From JAVMKJ01 sp031732875 (GTDB lineage Bacteria; Pseudomonadota; Gammaproteobacteria; Competibacterales; Competibacteraceae): a DNA stretch of 22,098 nucleotides. Below the pieces are notes generated by a model, which was given only the letters and a program-made list of their open reading frames with translations, ran no database searches and was not told the origin of the DNA. The translations under genes were made by a program, and so were the position numbers. The stretch lies in NCBI GenBank assembly GCA_031732875.1, contig JAVMKL010000201.1, forward strand, positions 1-22,098, in the 5' to 3' direction. Below, piece after piece: positions 15,396-22,098 of the stretch (its first letter is position 1; every line of letters begins with the position of its first letter).

Positions 15396-16349
15396 ATGAA
15401 ACCCTCCCTCCGCAAGCGCGTTCTGGTCACCGGTGGCGCCGGTTTCCTGGGTTCTCATCTGTGCGAGCGGTTGCTCGACGCTGGCCACGACGTACTATGC
15501 GTCGACAACTTCTACACCGGATCCAAGGACAACCTGCGGCACCTGCTGGGCAACCCTCATTTCGAACTGATGCGGCACGACGTGACCTTTCCGCTCTACG
15601 TGGAAGTGGACGAGATCTTCAATCTGGCCTGTCCGGCCTCGCCGATTCACTACCAGTTCGACCCGGTGCAGACCACCAAGACCAGCGTCCATGGGGCGAT
15701 CAACATGCTGGGCCTGGCCAAGCGGGTGAAAGCCAAGATCCTGCAGGCCTCAACCAGCGAGGTGTACGGTGACCCGGAGGTGCATCCGCAACGCGAGGAC
15801 TATTGGGGTCGAGTCAATCCCAACGGCATTCGGGCCTGCTACGACGAGGGCAAGCGCTGCGCCGAGACGCTGTTTTTCGACTACCGCCGCCAGCACGAGC
15901 TGAAGATCAAGGTCGCGCGAATTTTCAACACCTTCGGTCCCCGGATGCATCCCAACGACGGTCGGGTGGTGTCCAACTTTATTATTCAGGCGCTGCGCAA
16001 CGAGCCGATCACCCTGTTCGGCGATGGTCGCCAGACCCGGTCGTTCTGCTATGTGGACGATCTGATCGAGGGCTTGTTGCGGCTGATGGATACCCCGGAC
16101 GACTTCACCGGGCCGGTGAACCTGGGCAACCCGGGGGAGTTTACCATCAAGGAACTGGCGGAGAGGGTGATCGAACTGACCGGCTCGCGCTCGGTGCTGA
16201 GCTACCATCCTTTGCCCGCCGACGATCCGATGCAGCGCAAGCCCGACATCAACCTGGCCCGCGCCGCGCTCGGTTGGGAGCCGACGGTGCATCTGGAGGA
16301 GGGGCTGCGCAGGACCATCGAATATTTCGAGACAAGTTTTAAGTTTTAA
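15396..16349 (+). CDS. uxs: UDP-glucuronate decarboxylase (UDP-xylose synthase)
   Basis: Extended short-chain dehydrogenase that converts UDP-glucuronate to UDP-xylose via a 4-keto intermediate with tightly bound NAD. The 317 residues cover the full family length. Visible motifs are the Rossmann GGAGFLG (13-19), FNLACPASPIHYQFDPVQTTKTSV (the hallmark separating UXS from 4,6-dehydratases), STSEVYGD with the catalytic Ser region (near 119), and YDEGK with Tyr149/Lys153. The C-terminal block ARIFNTFGPRMHPNDGRVVSNF is also diagnostic. Xylose is therefore a likely polymer component. No ribosome binding site precedes ATG 15396. The last residues (SFKF and the TAA stop) are encoded by the left inverted end of the small repeat element at 16334, so the original C-terminus has been replaced. 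Confidence 0.93.
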   Translation: MKPSLRKRVLVTGGAGFLGSHLCERLLDAGHDVLCVDNFYTGSKDNLRHLLGNPHFELMRHDVTFPLYVEVDEIFNLACPASPIHYQFDPVQTTKTSVHGAINMLGLAKRVKAKILQASTSEVYGDPEVHPQREDYWGRVNPNGIRACYDEGKRCAETLFFDYRRQHELKIKVARIFNTFGPRMHPNDGRVVSNFIIQALRNEPITLFGDGRQTRSFCYVDDLIEGLLRLMDTPDDFTGPVNLGNPGEFTIKELAERVIELTGSRSVLSYHPLPADDPMQRKPDINLARAALGWEPTVHLEEGLRRTIEYFETSFKF

Positions 16350-16560
16350 TGATAAATAGTTGGGATATCAATTAGTTGATGATTTAGAGCTTCGGAAGCG
16401 GGCGTGCCGGCTGGCGGTCCGTGTCCGAGGTGTTGAATGACTGTCGGGATTACGGGCCGCACGATCAAATGATGCGCGCGGCGGTATCGGTTGCTTCGAA
16501 CATTACGGAAGGGCGGAGCGCAACTCGGTAATGGAGTACATTCGTTAATACTTAAAACTT
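16334..16560. mobile_element. small inverted-end element 1 carrying S23/IVS-type remnant
   Basis: A 227-bp unit bounded by AAGTTTTAAGTTTTAA (16334-16349) and TTAATACTTAAAACTT (16545-16560), which are reverse complements with one mismatch. It lies between uxs and galE: the left end contains the uxs stop TAA (16347-16349) and the right end stops three bases before the galE ATG. Inside is a broken piece of a four-helix-bundle (S23, 23S rRNA intervening-sequence) gene. A related unit with the same ends and interior lies at 17527-17711. No target-site duplication is obvious. In RNA the ends would pair into a 16-bp AU-rich stem. Confidence 0.7.
16379..16554 (+). pseudogene. four-helix-bundle (S23 / 23S rRNA IVS) protein remnant, frameshifted
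   Basis: Conceptual reading with frame changes gives DDLELRKRACRLAVRV, then EVLNDCRDYGPHDQMMRAAV and SVASNITEG, then ERNSVMEYIR, stop, YLK. This follows the conserved N-terminal and middle part of four-helix-bundle S23 proteins (FEDLxVWKRA ... DQxxRAAVSIxSNIAEGxxR). Compared with the sister copy it lacks two bases near 16428, giving a frameshift to a TGA; a second shift lies near 16517. The C-terminal half is absent, cut off by the right inverted end. It cannot encode a functional protein. Confidence 0.7.
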
Positions 16561-16563
16561 CCG

Positions 16564-17535
16564 ATGAAATCAATCCTGGTTACCGGCGGTGCCGGTTACA
16601 TTGGCAGCCACGCCTGCAAGGCGCTGGCGCGAGCGGGCTATTTGCCGGTGGTCTACGACAACCTGGTTTACGGCCATGAGTGGGCGGTGAAATGGGGACC
16701 ATTGGAGCGGGGCGACCTGCTGGACGGGACGCGGCTGGCGGAGGTGATCGCTCGCTACCGGCCGGCGGCGGCCATCCATTTCGCGGCCTATGCCTATGTC
16801 GGCGAGTCGGTGTCGGACCCGGCCAAGTATTACGGCAACAACGTCGGCGGTACTCTGAGTTTGCTGGCGGCACTACGGGCCGGCGGGGTGGAGCGGCTGG
16901 TTTTCTCCAGCACCTGCGCGACCTACGGGGTGCCGGAGCGACTGCCGATCGACGAGAGCCACCCACAACGGCCGGTGAATCCCTATGGCCATTCGAAATG
17001 GATGATCGAGCAGGTACTGCGGGACTACGCCCAAGCCTACGAACTGCGCTCGATCGTGCTCCGCTATTTCAACGCGGCCGGGTCGGATCCGGATGGGGAG
17101 ATCGGCGAGGACCACACGCCGGAGACCCACCTGATCCCGTTGGTGCTGCGGGCGGCGCGGGATCCGAACGCGCCGGTGTCGATCCATGGAACTGATTATC
17201 CGACCCCGGACGGGACCTGCATCCGGGATTACATCCATGTGACCGACTTGGCGGACGCCCATCTGCGGGCGCTGGCGGCGCTGGAGAAGGGGGCGGAAAC
17301 GGCCGCCTACAACCTGGGAACCGGGCGGGGCCATTCGGTGCGGGAGATCGTCGCGGCGGCGCGGCGGGTGACCGGACGGGAGATTGCGGTGGTCGAAGGC
17401 CCGCGCCGGCCGGGTGATCCACCGGAATTGGTGGCTGATGCGACGCGGGCTGGAATCGAACTCGGTTGGATCCCAGGTTTCACCGAGATTGATGACATCA
17501 TCGAAACGGCATGGCGATGGGAGAGTTTGTTTTAA
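16564..17535 (+). CDS. galE: UDP-glucose 4-epimerase (GalE)
   Basis: Extended short-chain dehydrogenase of 323 residues interconverting UDP-glucose and UDP-galactose (or the N-acetyl forms). Motifs: Rossmann GGAGYIG (8-14), FSSTCATYG, NPYGHSKWMIE with the Tyr-x3-Lys pair, RYFNAAGSDPDGEIGE, GTCIRDYIHVTDLADAH and YNLGTGRGHSVREI, all typical of GalE. It would supply galactose-type precursors. The gene lies exactly between the two inverted-end repeat elements: the ATG is three bases after the first and the TAA stop lies within the left end of the second, so its final residues (SLF) are shaped by the repeat. No ribosome binding site is visible because the AT-rich repeat end occupies that position. 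Its GC-rich codon use matches its neighbours. Confidence 0.95.
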   Translation: MKSILVTGGAGYIGSHACKALARAGYLPVVYDNLVYGHEWAVKWGPLERGDLLDGTRLAEVIARYRPAAAIHFAAYAYVGESVSDPAKYYGNNVGGTLSLLAALRAGGVERLVFSSTCATYGVPERLPIDESHPQRPVNPYGHSKWMIEQVLRDYAQAYELRSIVLRYFNAAGSDPDGEIGEDHTPETHLIPLVLRAARDPNAPVSIHGTDYPTPDGTCIRDYIHVTDLADAHLRALAALEKGAETAAYNLGTGRGHSVREIVAAARRVTGREIAVVEGPRRPGDPPELVADATRAGIELGWIPGFTEIDDIIETAWRWESLF

Positions 17536-17711
17536 GTTTTAAGAGAAAAATTGGGGTATCAGTCGTTTGAAGATTTGGAAGTTTGGAAGCGGGCGTGTCG
17601 GGTGGCGGTCTGTGTCTACGAGGTGCTGAAAGACTGTCGGGATTACGGATTGCGCGATCAAATGACGCGCGCGGCGGTATCGATTGCTTCGAATATTAAA
17701 ACTTAAAACTT
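17527..17711. mobile_element. small inverted-end element 2 carrying S23/IVS-type remnant
   Basis: A 185-bp relative of the unit at 16334-16560. The left end TTGTTTTAAGTTTTAA (17527-17542) and right end TTAAAACTTAAAACTT (17696-17711) are reverse complements over 14 bases. It fills the galE-wzm junction: the galE stop TAA (17533-17535) lies in the left end, and wzm begins two bases after the right end. The interior is nearly the same S23 segment, less mutated but shorter at its 3' side. The two elements flank galE as direct repeats. Confidence 0.72.
17560..17706 (+). pseudogene. truncated four-helix-bundle (S23 / IVS) gene, in frame
   Basis: One uninterrupted frame reads YQSFEDLEVWKRACRVAVCV, then YEVLKDCRDYGLRDQMTRAA and VSIASNIKT before TAA. 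The matching part of S23 four-helix-bundle proteins is followed in normal members by AEGxxR and two further helices, which are missing; after SNI the right inverted end takes over and gives KT and the stop. There is no clear start codon at the beginning. It is best read as a truncated gene copy captured inside the repeat element. Confidence 0.7.
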
Positions 17712-17713
17712 CT

Positions 17714-18550
<837 letters not shown>

Positions 18551-18569
18551 GGAGGGGTGAGGGGTGAGG
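18551..18569 (+). repeat. GGGGTGA heptads directly after the wzm stop
   Basis: After the TGA stop (18548-18550) come GGA, GGGGTGA (18554-18560), GGGGTGA (18561-18567) and GG. The placement at a TGA stop is the same as in the arrays at 3210 and 8684. A 12-codon reading frame starts at ATG 18577 behind these G-rich repeats and ends at 18615, overlapping the next gene's ATG at 18602, so the repeats could drive coupled translation. That small frame is too short to call a gene. Confidence 0.65.
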
Positions 18570-18601
18570 CGGCATCATGAGTTGCAGGCTTGGCGGCAGG
18601 C

Positions 18602-19570
18602 ATGAATCGCGATGACTACGACTCACCGTGGAAGACCGTCTTGGAGCGGTATTTTCCGGAGTTTCTGGCGTTTTTCTTTCCGGCGGCGCATGGCGGTATT
18701 GACTGGGTACGAGGTTATGCGTTTCTGGACAAGGAATTGCAGAAGGTGGTGCGCGATGCCAACCTGGGCCGGCGTTACGCCGACGCGCTGGCGCGGGTTA
18801 TGGACCGAGATGGGAACGAGGATTGGGTGCTGGTACATATCGAGGTGCAGGGGGAAAGCCAGGCGGACTTCGCCCAGCGGATGTTCGTCTACAACTATCG
18901 TTTGTATGATCGGTACGCCAAACCGGTGGTGAGCTTGGCGGTACTGGGCGAACCGTATCCGAGCGGGTGCGGCGAGTTTGGCTACGAGCGCTGGGGCAGT
19001 CGGATGGGTTTGCGGTTTCCGGTGGTGAGTCTGAGCGCCTATCGGGACCGGTGGGCCGATCTGGATGTTTCGCTCAATCCCTTTGCGGTGGTGACCCAGG
19101 CGCATCTGAAGGCGCAAGAGACTGCCGGCGCGGAGAACGAGCGTTATCGAACCAAGCTGGCGCTGATTCGGAGCCTGTACCGCCGCGGCTATCCCCGGCA
19201 AGACATTCTGGAGCTATTCCGGTTCATCGACTGGGTGCTGGCCTTGCCGGAAGGGCTAGACGACCGGTTATGGACTGACGTGCAACAGTTCGAGGAGGAA
19301 AAGCGTATGCGCTATGTGAGCAGCTTCGAACGCATTGCCCAACGAAAAGGAATGGAGAAGGGAATGGAGAAGGGAATGGAGAAGGGAATGGAGAAGGGAA
19401 TTTCCCAAGGCCAGATACGGCTATTACGGCGGCTGCTCGTTCGCCGCTTCGGAGCATTGCCGGAATGGGTGGACGCCCGCCTGGGCCAGGCGGAACTGAA
19501 GCAGTTGGAGGTTTGGGGAGAGCGGGTGCTGGAGGCGGCGACGCTGGAAATGGTCTTTGCAGAGGGATGA
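18602..19570 (+). CDS. Rpn-family PD-(D/E)XK nuclease-like protein with DUF4351
   Basis: A 322-residue member of the Rpn / YhgA-like group (often annotated putative transposase or cytosolic protein). It has an N-terminal PD-(D/E)XK-like domain, with YAFLDKELQKVV, DWVLVHIEVQGESQADFAQRMFVYNYRLYDRY (Glu81 and Gln83 of the E-x-Q motif) and LNPFAVVTQAHLKA. A helical middle follows, then four tandem GMEK repeats (about 250-265), and finally a DUF4351 region (LRRLLVRRFGALPEWVDARL). Rpn proteins are associated with DNA cleavage and recombination; a role in polysaccharide export is unlikely. It interrupts the wzm-wzt pair and was probably acquired separately. ATG 18602 is preferred over TTG 18590. Its stop overlaps an ATG (ATGA) of a 29-codon frame, probably not a gene. 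Confidence 0.8.
   Translation: MNRDDYDSPWKTVLERYFPEFLAFFFPAAHGGIDWVRGYAFLDKELQKVVRDANLGRRYADALARVMDRDGNEDWVLVHIEVQGESQADFAQRMFVYNYRLYDRYAKPVVSLAVLGEPYPSGCGEFGYERWGSRMGLRFPVVSLSAYRDRWADLDVSLNPFAVVTQAHLKAQETAGAENERYRTKLALIRSLYRRGYPRQDILELFRFIDWVLALPEGLDDRLWTDVQQFEEEKRMRYVSSFERIAQRKGMEKGMEKGMEKGMEKGISQGQIRLLRRLLVRRFGALPEWVDARLGQAELKQLEVWGERVLEAATLEMVFAEG
19349..19396 (+). repeat. four perfect 12-bp tandem repeats inside the Rpn-family gene
   Basis: GGAATGGAGAAG is repeated four times without change (19349-19360, 19361-19372, 19373-19384, 19385-19396), coding for GMEK x4. Perfect identity at DNA level suggests recent slippage. Since 12 is a multiple of three, copy-number change lengthens or shortens the linker without breaking the frame. 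Charged Gly-rich repeats at this place are common in the Rpn family. Confidence 0.9.
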
Positions 19571-19635
19571 AGCGAGAAACAGATAGGCCATACTTGGGTG
19601 ATTTCCAAAAAAGGCTATACCAGAGCGGTAGAACG

Positions 19636-19703
19636 GTAGGTCGGGCAAAAACGTAGCGTTGCCCGACAATGCGCATGTCGGGCACATCCTGTGCCCGACC
19701 TAC
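19636..19703. repeat. REP/BIME-like nested palindromes
   Basis: The region between the Rpn-type gene and wzt holds nested inverted repeats built on a TCGGGCA core. Outer arms are GTAGGTCGGGCA (19636-19647) and TGCCCGACCTAC (19692-19703). Inner hairpins are 19641-19647 / 19660-19666 and the 10-bp stem 19677-19686 / 19690-19699 with a 3-base loop. CCCGACA / TGTCGGG (19662-19668 / 19676-19682) can also pair. Such REP-like units are usually dispersed in many copies per genome. The rest of this 257-bp gap holds no convincing gene. Confidence 0.75.
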
Positions 19704-19729
19704 AGGTATATTCTTTTCAGGAAATCGCC

Positions 19730-19831
19730 TTGACCTCTGACTTCACTTCAAATGTGCAACGCATCGACAGAGTTTTCGGGCTTCTGGGCGGTCTGATTCG
19801 TAGTCTCAAGCAACGGGAGCGCAACGGATGA
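19730..19831 (+). other. possible 33-codon ORF overlapping the wzt start (ATGA)
   Basis: A short frame from TTG 19730 reads LTSDFTSNVQRIDRVFGLLG, then GLIRSLKQRERNG and TGA. Its stop overlaps the wzt ATG as ATGA, the arrangement of translationally coupled genes, and AGGAAA lies just upstream. The peptide could form an amphipathic helix. I recognise no family, and it may be a gene remnant or chance. Confidence 0.2.
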
Positions 19832-21213
19832 CTACATCTAACACCCCTGCCTCCTCACTCCTCACTCCTCACTCCCCACTCTTTACTCCTGCCCCCTCAC
19901 CCCTCACCCCTCACTCTTCCCGTCCGGTCATCCGAGTCTCGGGTTTGAGCAAGGAATATGTCATCGGCCGGCGGGAACGGGGCCGGGAGACCTTCCGCGA
20001 GATGGTGACCAGCAGCTTGGCCGCCCCGTTTCGCCGCTTGCGCAAGCTGGGGAGCGAGGCAGCCCCGGAGGAACGATTCTGGGCGTTGAGGGACGTGAGC
20101 TTCGAGGTCCAGCGTGGCGAGGTGGTGGGGATCATCGGCCGTAACGGCGCGGGCAAGAGCACCCTGCTGAAGATTCTCAGTCGGATCACCGACCTGACCG
20201 AGGGGGAGGTCGAGATTCGCGGCCGGGTGGCGAGCCTGCTGGAGGTGGGAACCGGGTTTCATGCCGAATTGACCGGACGGGAAAACATTTATCTGAATGG
20301 GGCGATTCTGGGGATGAGCCGCCGGGAGATCGATCGCAAGTTCGATGAAATCGTGGATTTTTCCGGGGTTGAGAAGTTTATCGATACGCCGGTGAAGCGC
20401 TATTCAAGTGGGATGGCGGTGCGGTTGGCGTTCGCGGTGGCGGCGCATCTGGAGCCGGAAATTCTGGTGATTGATGAAGTGCTGGCGGTGGGGGATATCG
20501 AGTTTCAGAAGAAGTGCCTGGGGAAGATGGATGATGTGGCAAGAAGCGGACGAACTATTTTGTTCGTTAGCCATAACATGGCGGCGATTGAAAGTCTGTG
20601 TACTCGAGCCATTCTGCTGAAAGAGGGGTGCTTGAAAACAGAGGGAGGAGTAGACGAAGTTATCCAGCAATACTCTTCTGAAACGGTCGATGCTTCGGGT
20701 GATGTCGATGCCCGATTGCATCCGAGCCGTGTGGCAGGTGCTAAACCGATTATTACCCGATTTCAGATTGTCGATGCTAAGGGAAGGTTTGCAAGCCAAA
20801 TCGGATTAGGTGAAGAGGTTAGTTTCCTTATCCATCTTTCAACATCACAATTGATTAGTGGACTCAATGCTGGGATTCATATTTATAATGGATTTGGACA
20901 AAGAGTGACAACATTGCACACCAATTATCAGGCGAATGTTTCACTGGAGGTGAGGGATCGTGGGATACTTTGTTGTACTGTCAAGACATGCGATTTAATG
21001 CCAGGTCAATATCGCATAGTTCTGGGACTTGTTTCTGGAAATGATTTAGTTGATCGGATTGATCCTGTAACTACATTTGAAGTATTACCACGTGATATTT
21101 TCGGAACAGGAAAGTTGCCGCCGGGTCGTGATGGTGTTTTTATTTCGCGTGGATACTGGCAATTTCAGCAGTCACTTGGAGCAAAGACGAAGATCTTAGG
21201 CATTGAACTATAG
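19828..21213 (+). CDS. wzt: ABC polysaccharide exporter ATPase with carbohydrate-binding domain (Wzt)
   Basis: ATPase of an O-antigen-type ABC exporter, 461 residues, partner of Wzm. The nucleotide-binding domain (about 35-270) has Walker A GRNGAGKST (104-112), signature YSSGMAVRLAFAVAAHLEPE (from 192), Walker B ILVIDE (212-217) and the H-loop SHNM (from 248). The C-terminal region (about 300-461, TRFQIVDAKGRFASQIGLGEEVSF ... HIYNGFGQRV ... LPPGRDGVFISRGYW) matches the Wzt polymer-recognition jelly roll, which reads the terminal sugar modification. The start at 19828 is supported by GGGAG eight bases upstream, so residues about 9-29 are translated from nine CCTCACT-type heptads: an unusual Ser/Pro/Thr/His tail absent from normal ATPases. 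Base composition turns AT-rich after about 20540, at the domain boundary, indicating exchange of the recognition domain. Confidence 0.93.
   Translation: MTTSNTPASSLLTPHSPLFTPAPSPLTPHSSRPVIRVSGLSKEYVIGRRERGRETFREMVTSSLAAPFRRLRKLGSEAAPEERFWALRDVSFEVQRGEVVGIIGRNGAGKSTLLKILSRITDLTEGEVEIRGRVASLLEVGTGFHAELTGRENIYLNGAILGMSRREIDRKFDEIVDFSGVEKFIDTPVKRYSSGMAVRLAFAVAAHLEPEILVIDEVLAVGDIEFQKKCLGKMDDVARSGRTILFVSHNMAAIESLCTRAILLKEGCLKTEGGVDEVIQQYSSETVDASGDVDARLHPSRVAGAKPIITRFQIVDAKGRFASQIGLGEEVSFLIHLSTSQLISGLNAGIHIYNGFGQRVTTLHTNYQANVSLEVRDRGILCCTVKTCDLMPGQYRIVLGLVSGNDLVDRIDPVTTFEVLPRDIFGTGKLPPGRDGVFISRGYWQFQQSLGAKTKILGIEL
19853..19915 (+). repeat. nine heptads (CCTCACT type) inside the wzt coding region
   Basis: Nine successive 7-mers: CCTCACT x3, CCCCACT, CTTTACT, CCTGCCC, CCTCACC x2, CCTCACT. 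They are the reverse complement of the GGAGTGA/GGGGTGA heptads found elsewhere in this locus. The array is 63 bp, exactly 21 codons, and keeps the wzt frame, giving SLLTPHS / PLFTPAP / SPLTPHS-like heptapeptides. Loss or gain of copies other than in threes would shift the frame of wzt. Confidence 0.85.
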
Positions 21214-21238
21214 TAATTCTATTTGAGTTGCGGATTTT

Positions 21239-21282
21239 CTCCTCCTTGGACAAGGGGAGGGGGCACGTAGGGCCGGAGTGGT
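21239..21282. repeat. small hairpin / probable intergenic repeat after wzt
   Basis: A GC-rich island within AT-rich sequence, containing CTCCTT (21242-21247) and AAGGGG (21252-21257), which pair with one G-T wobble around the loop GGAC. GAGGGGGCACGTAGGGCCGG follows. Composition and form resemble dispersed intergenic repeats of the CCTCCTTGGACAAGG type. No T-run follows, so it is not a clear terminator. Confidence 0.4.
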
Positions 21283-21360
21283 TTGAAGCGCCGATTCCAA
21301 AATTCAGATAGAAGTACTATACATTTGCCAATTCTTTTTATCAGATATGTTTTCAGGAAT

Positions 21361-22095
21361 ATGAATATTTTGAAGACTAATTGGTTTGTTCGGTGGAATA
21401 TCAATCGTCAGAAAATCCAGCGCTACTCTTCCCAGCAGCGAGCGCCATTTTTCGACTTGGCGATTTCCTATCTTCAGAGTGGTCCTATAAAAGTAATTGA
21501 TATAGGTTGTGGTTTTAGTGACTTTGCTGAGAGAGTTCAGCAAAGAAATGCTGACGCAATGATATGGATGTTTGATGGAAACCCTATGACCGTGGAAAAA
21601 TTAATAGAGCGTGGTCGAAATGCAGCTATATATTATGCACCGAATCGATTGCCTTTTAATAATTGCGATGTTGAATTTATTCATTGTAGTCATCTAATTG
21701 AGCATTTATTTCCACAATGTTTGTATTCGCTTCTTGAAGAATTTGATCGGGTGCTTGCTAAGGGGGGTGTGCTAGCAATCAGTGCACCATTAATGTGGGA
21801 GAGGTTTTATGATGATTTATCTCATATCCGTCCTTATCCGCCAAATGTATTAGATAAATACCTAACCACTTTGAATATTGATATGTCTTTTACAAGAAAA
21901 TCAATTGGAAATTTTAGAAGAGAAGCCTTGTTTTACAGATTTATTAAACAACCTGTTTTTTCATATTACGGACTACGCAGTGAAAACTGGTTAATAGATT
22001 TTGGTATCCTCGGATTAAAAAAAATTGCCAAGGTGATTGGGTTATATAGCAGTCCTATACAGGTTGTGGAATTATTATTACATTATTTAAATTAA
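21361..22095 (+). CDS. class I SAM-dependent methyltransferase
   Basis: A 244-residue methyltransferase of the type-11 kind. Motif I is VIDIGCGFSDF (45-55), the acidic loop is MWMFDGNP, and later motifs are VEFIHCSHLIEHLFPQCLY and EFDRVLAKGGVLAISAP. The C-terminal part (LMWERFYDDLSHIRPYPP) may be substrate-specific. Next to an ABC exporter whose Wzt has a recognition domain, it may methylate the polymer end as the chain-termination mark read by Wzt, but a methyltransferase acting on an internal sugar is equally possible. It is AT-rich, unlike the cluster's left side, and probably horizontally acquired. ATG 21361 has only a close AGGA; an in-frame TTG at 21283 would add 26 residues that start within a repeat and look non-conserved. 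The stop is three bases from the window end. Confidence 0.8.
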   Translation: MNILKTNWFVRWNINRQKIQRYSSQQRAPFFDLAISYLQSGPIKVIDIGCGFSDFAERVQQRNADAMIWMFDGNPMTVEKLIERGRNAAIYYAPNRLPFNNCDVEFIHCSHLIEHLFPQCLYSLLEEFDRVLAKGGVLAISAPLMWERFYDDLSHIRPYPPNVLDKYLTTLNIDMSFTRKSIGNFRREALFYRFIKQPVFSYYGLRSENWLIDFGILGLKKIAKVIGLYSSPIQVVELLLHYLN

Positions 22096-22098
22096 CAA

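Noticed and set aside
16334..17711. galE as cargo of one composite transposon bounded by the two elements
   Set aside because: The flanking units are short, encode no transposase, and each is complete with its own inverted ends; galE matches its neighbours in composition. Two independent insertions or a duplication explain it more simply.
19624..19635. AGCGGTAGAACG before wzt as a further ops site
   Set aside because: It shares the GCGGTAG core but differs at positions 1 and 11, and lies mid-operon at the edge of a REP-like repeat. Probably coincidence.

Overview
The window is part of a GC-rich exopolysaccharide / surface-polysaccharide locus, with every recognisable gene on the + strand. 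The gene types (Wza-like lipoprotein, Wzc-type tyrosine autokinase, RfaH-type antiterminator with an ops site, cysD/cysNC, EPS-associated MarR regulator, Wzm/Wzt) point to a proteobacterium, most likely a gammaproteobacterium. A closer assignment would be a guess. No rRNA, tRNA, CRISPR array or complete insertion sequence was seen.

Left part (1-9185), assembly and export: a Wza-like outer-membrane export lipoprotein (107-889); a Wzc-like chain-length regulator fused to a BY-kinase with a tyrosine-rich tail (940-3216); a membrane-anchored J-domain protein with coiled coil and NTF2-like end (3242-4927); a TPR protein with a lectin-like C-terminus (4952-6190); a periplasmic protein with an internally duplicated FecR-like domain (6358-7128); a Wzy/O-antigen-ligase-type membrane protein (7145-8683); and a small lipoprotein with a transglutaminase-like Cys-His-Asp triad (8706-9185).

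Middle part (9186-14725), precursors and control: cysD and the cysN-cysC fusion make APS/PAPS, which suggests a sulfated polymer. Next comes an AF2212-like (DUF104) antitoxin gene, coupled to an unusual ORF in which a PIN-domain toxin is fused in frame to a WbpE-like sugar aminotransferase. An RfaH/NusG-type antiterminator follows.

Right part (14726-22098), a second transcription unit: a -10-like box, a perfect 16-bp palindrome and an exact 12-base ops match (GGCGGTAGCGTG, 14848-14859) precede an EPS-associated MarR-like regulator, UDP-glucuronate decarboxylase, UDP-glucose 4-epimerase, the ABC permease Wzm, a Rpn/PD-(D/E)XK protein, the ATPase Wzt and a methyltransferase. The antiterminator just upstream probably acts at this ops site. 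Base composition becomes AT-rich inside wzt, after the ATPase domain, and stays so to the end, as expected for a swapped serotype-specific segment.

Gene junctions are marked by two kinds of small repeat. (i) Two short elements with about 16-bp inverted ends carry broken pieces of a 23S-rRNA-IVS-type four-helix-bundle (S23) gene. They sit exactly between uxs/galE and galE/wzm and supply the upstream stop codon. (ii) Heptad repeats (GGGGTGA/GGAGTGA) start at the TGA stop codons of several genes. A nine-unit array in the opposite orientation is translated as the N-terminus of Wzt. The most unusual items are the antitoxin/PIN-aminotransferase module, the inverted-end S23 elements and the heptads inside wzt.
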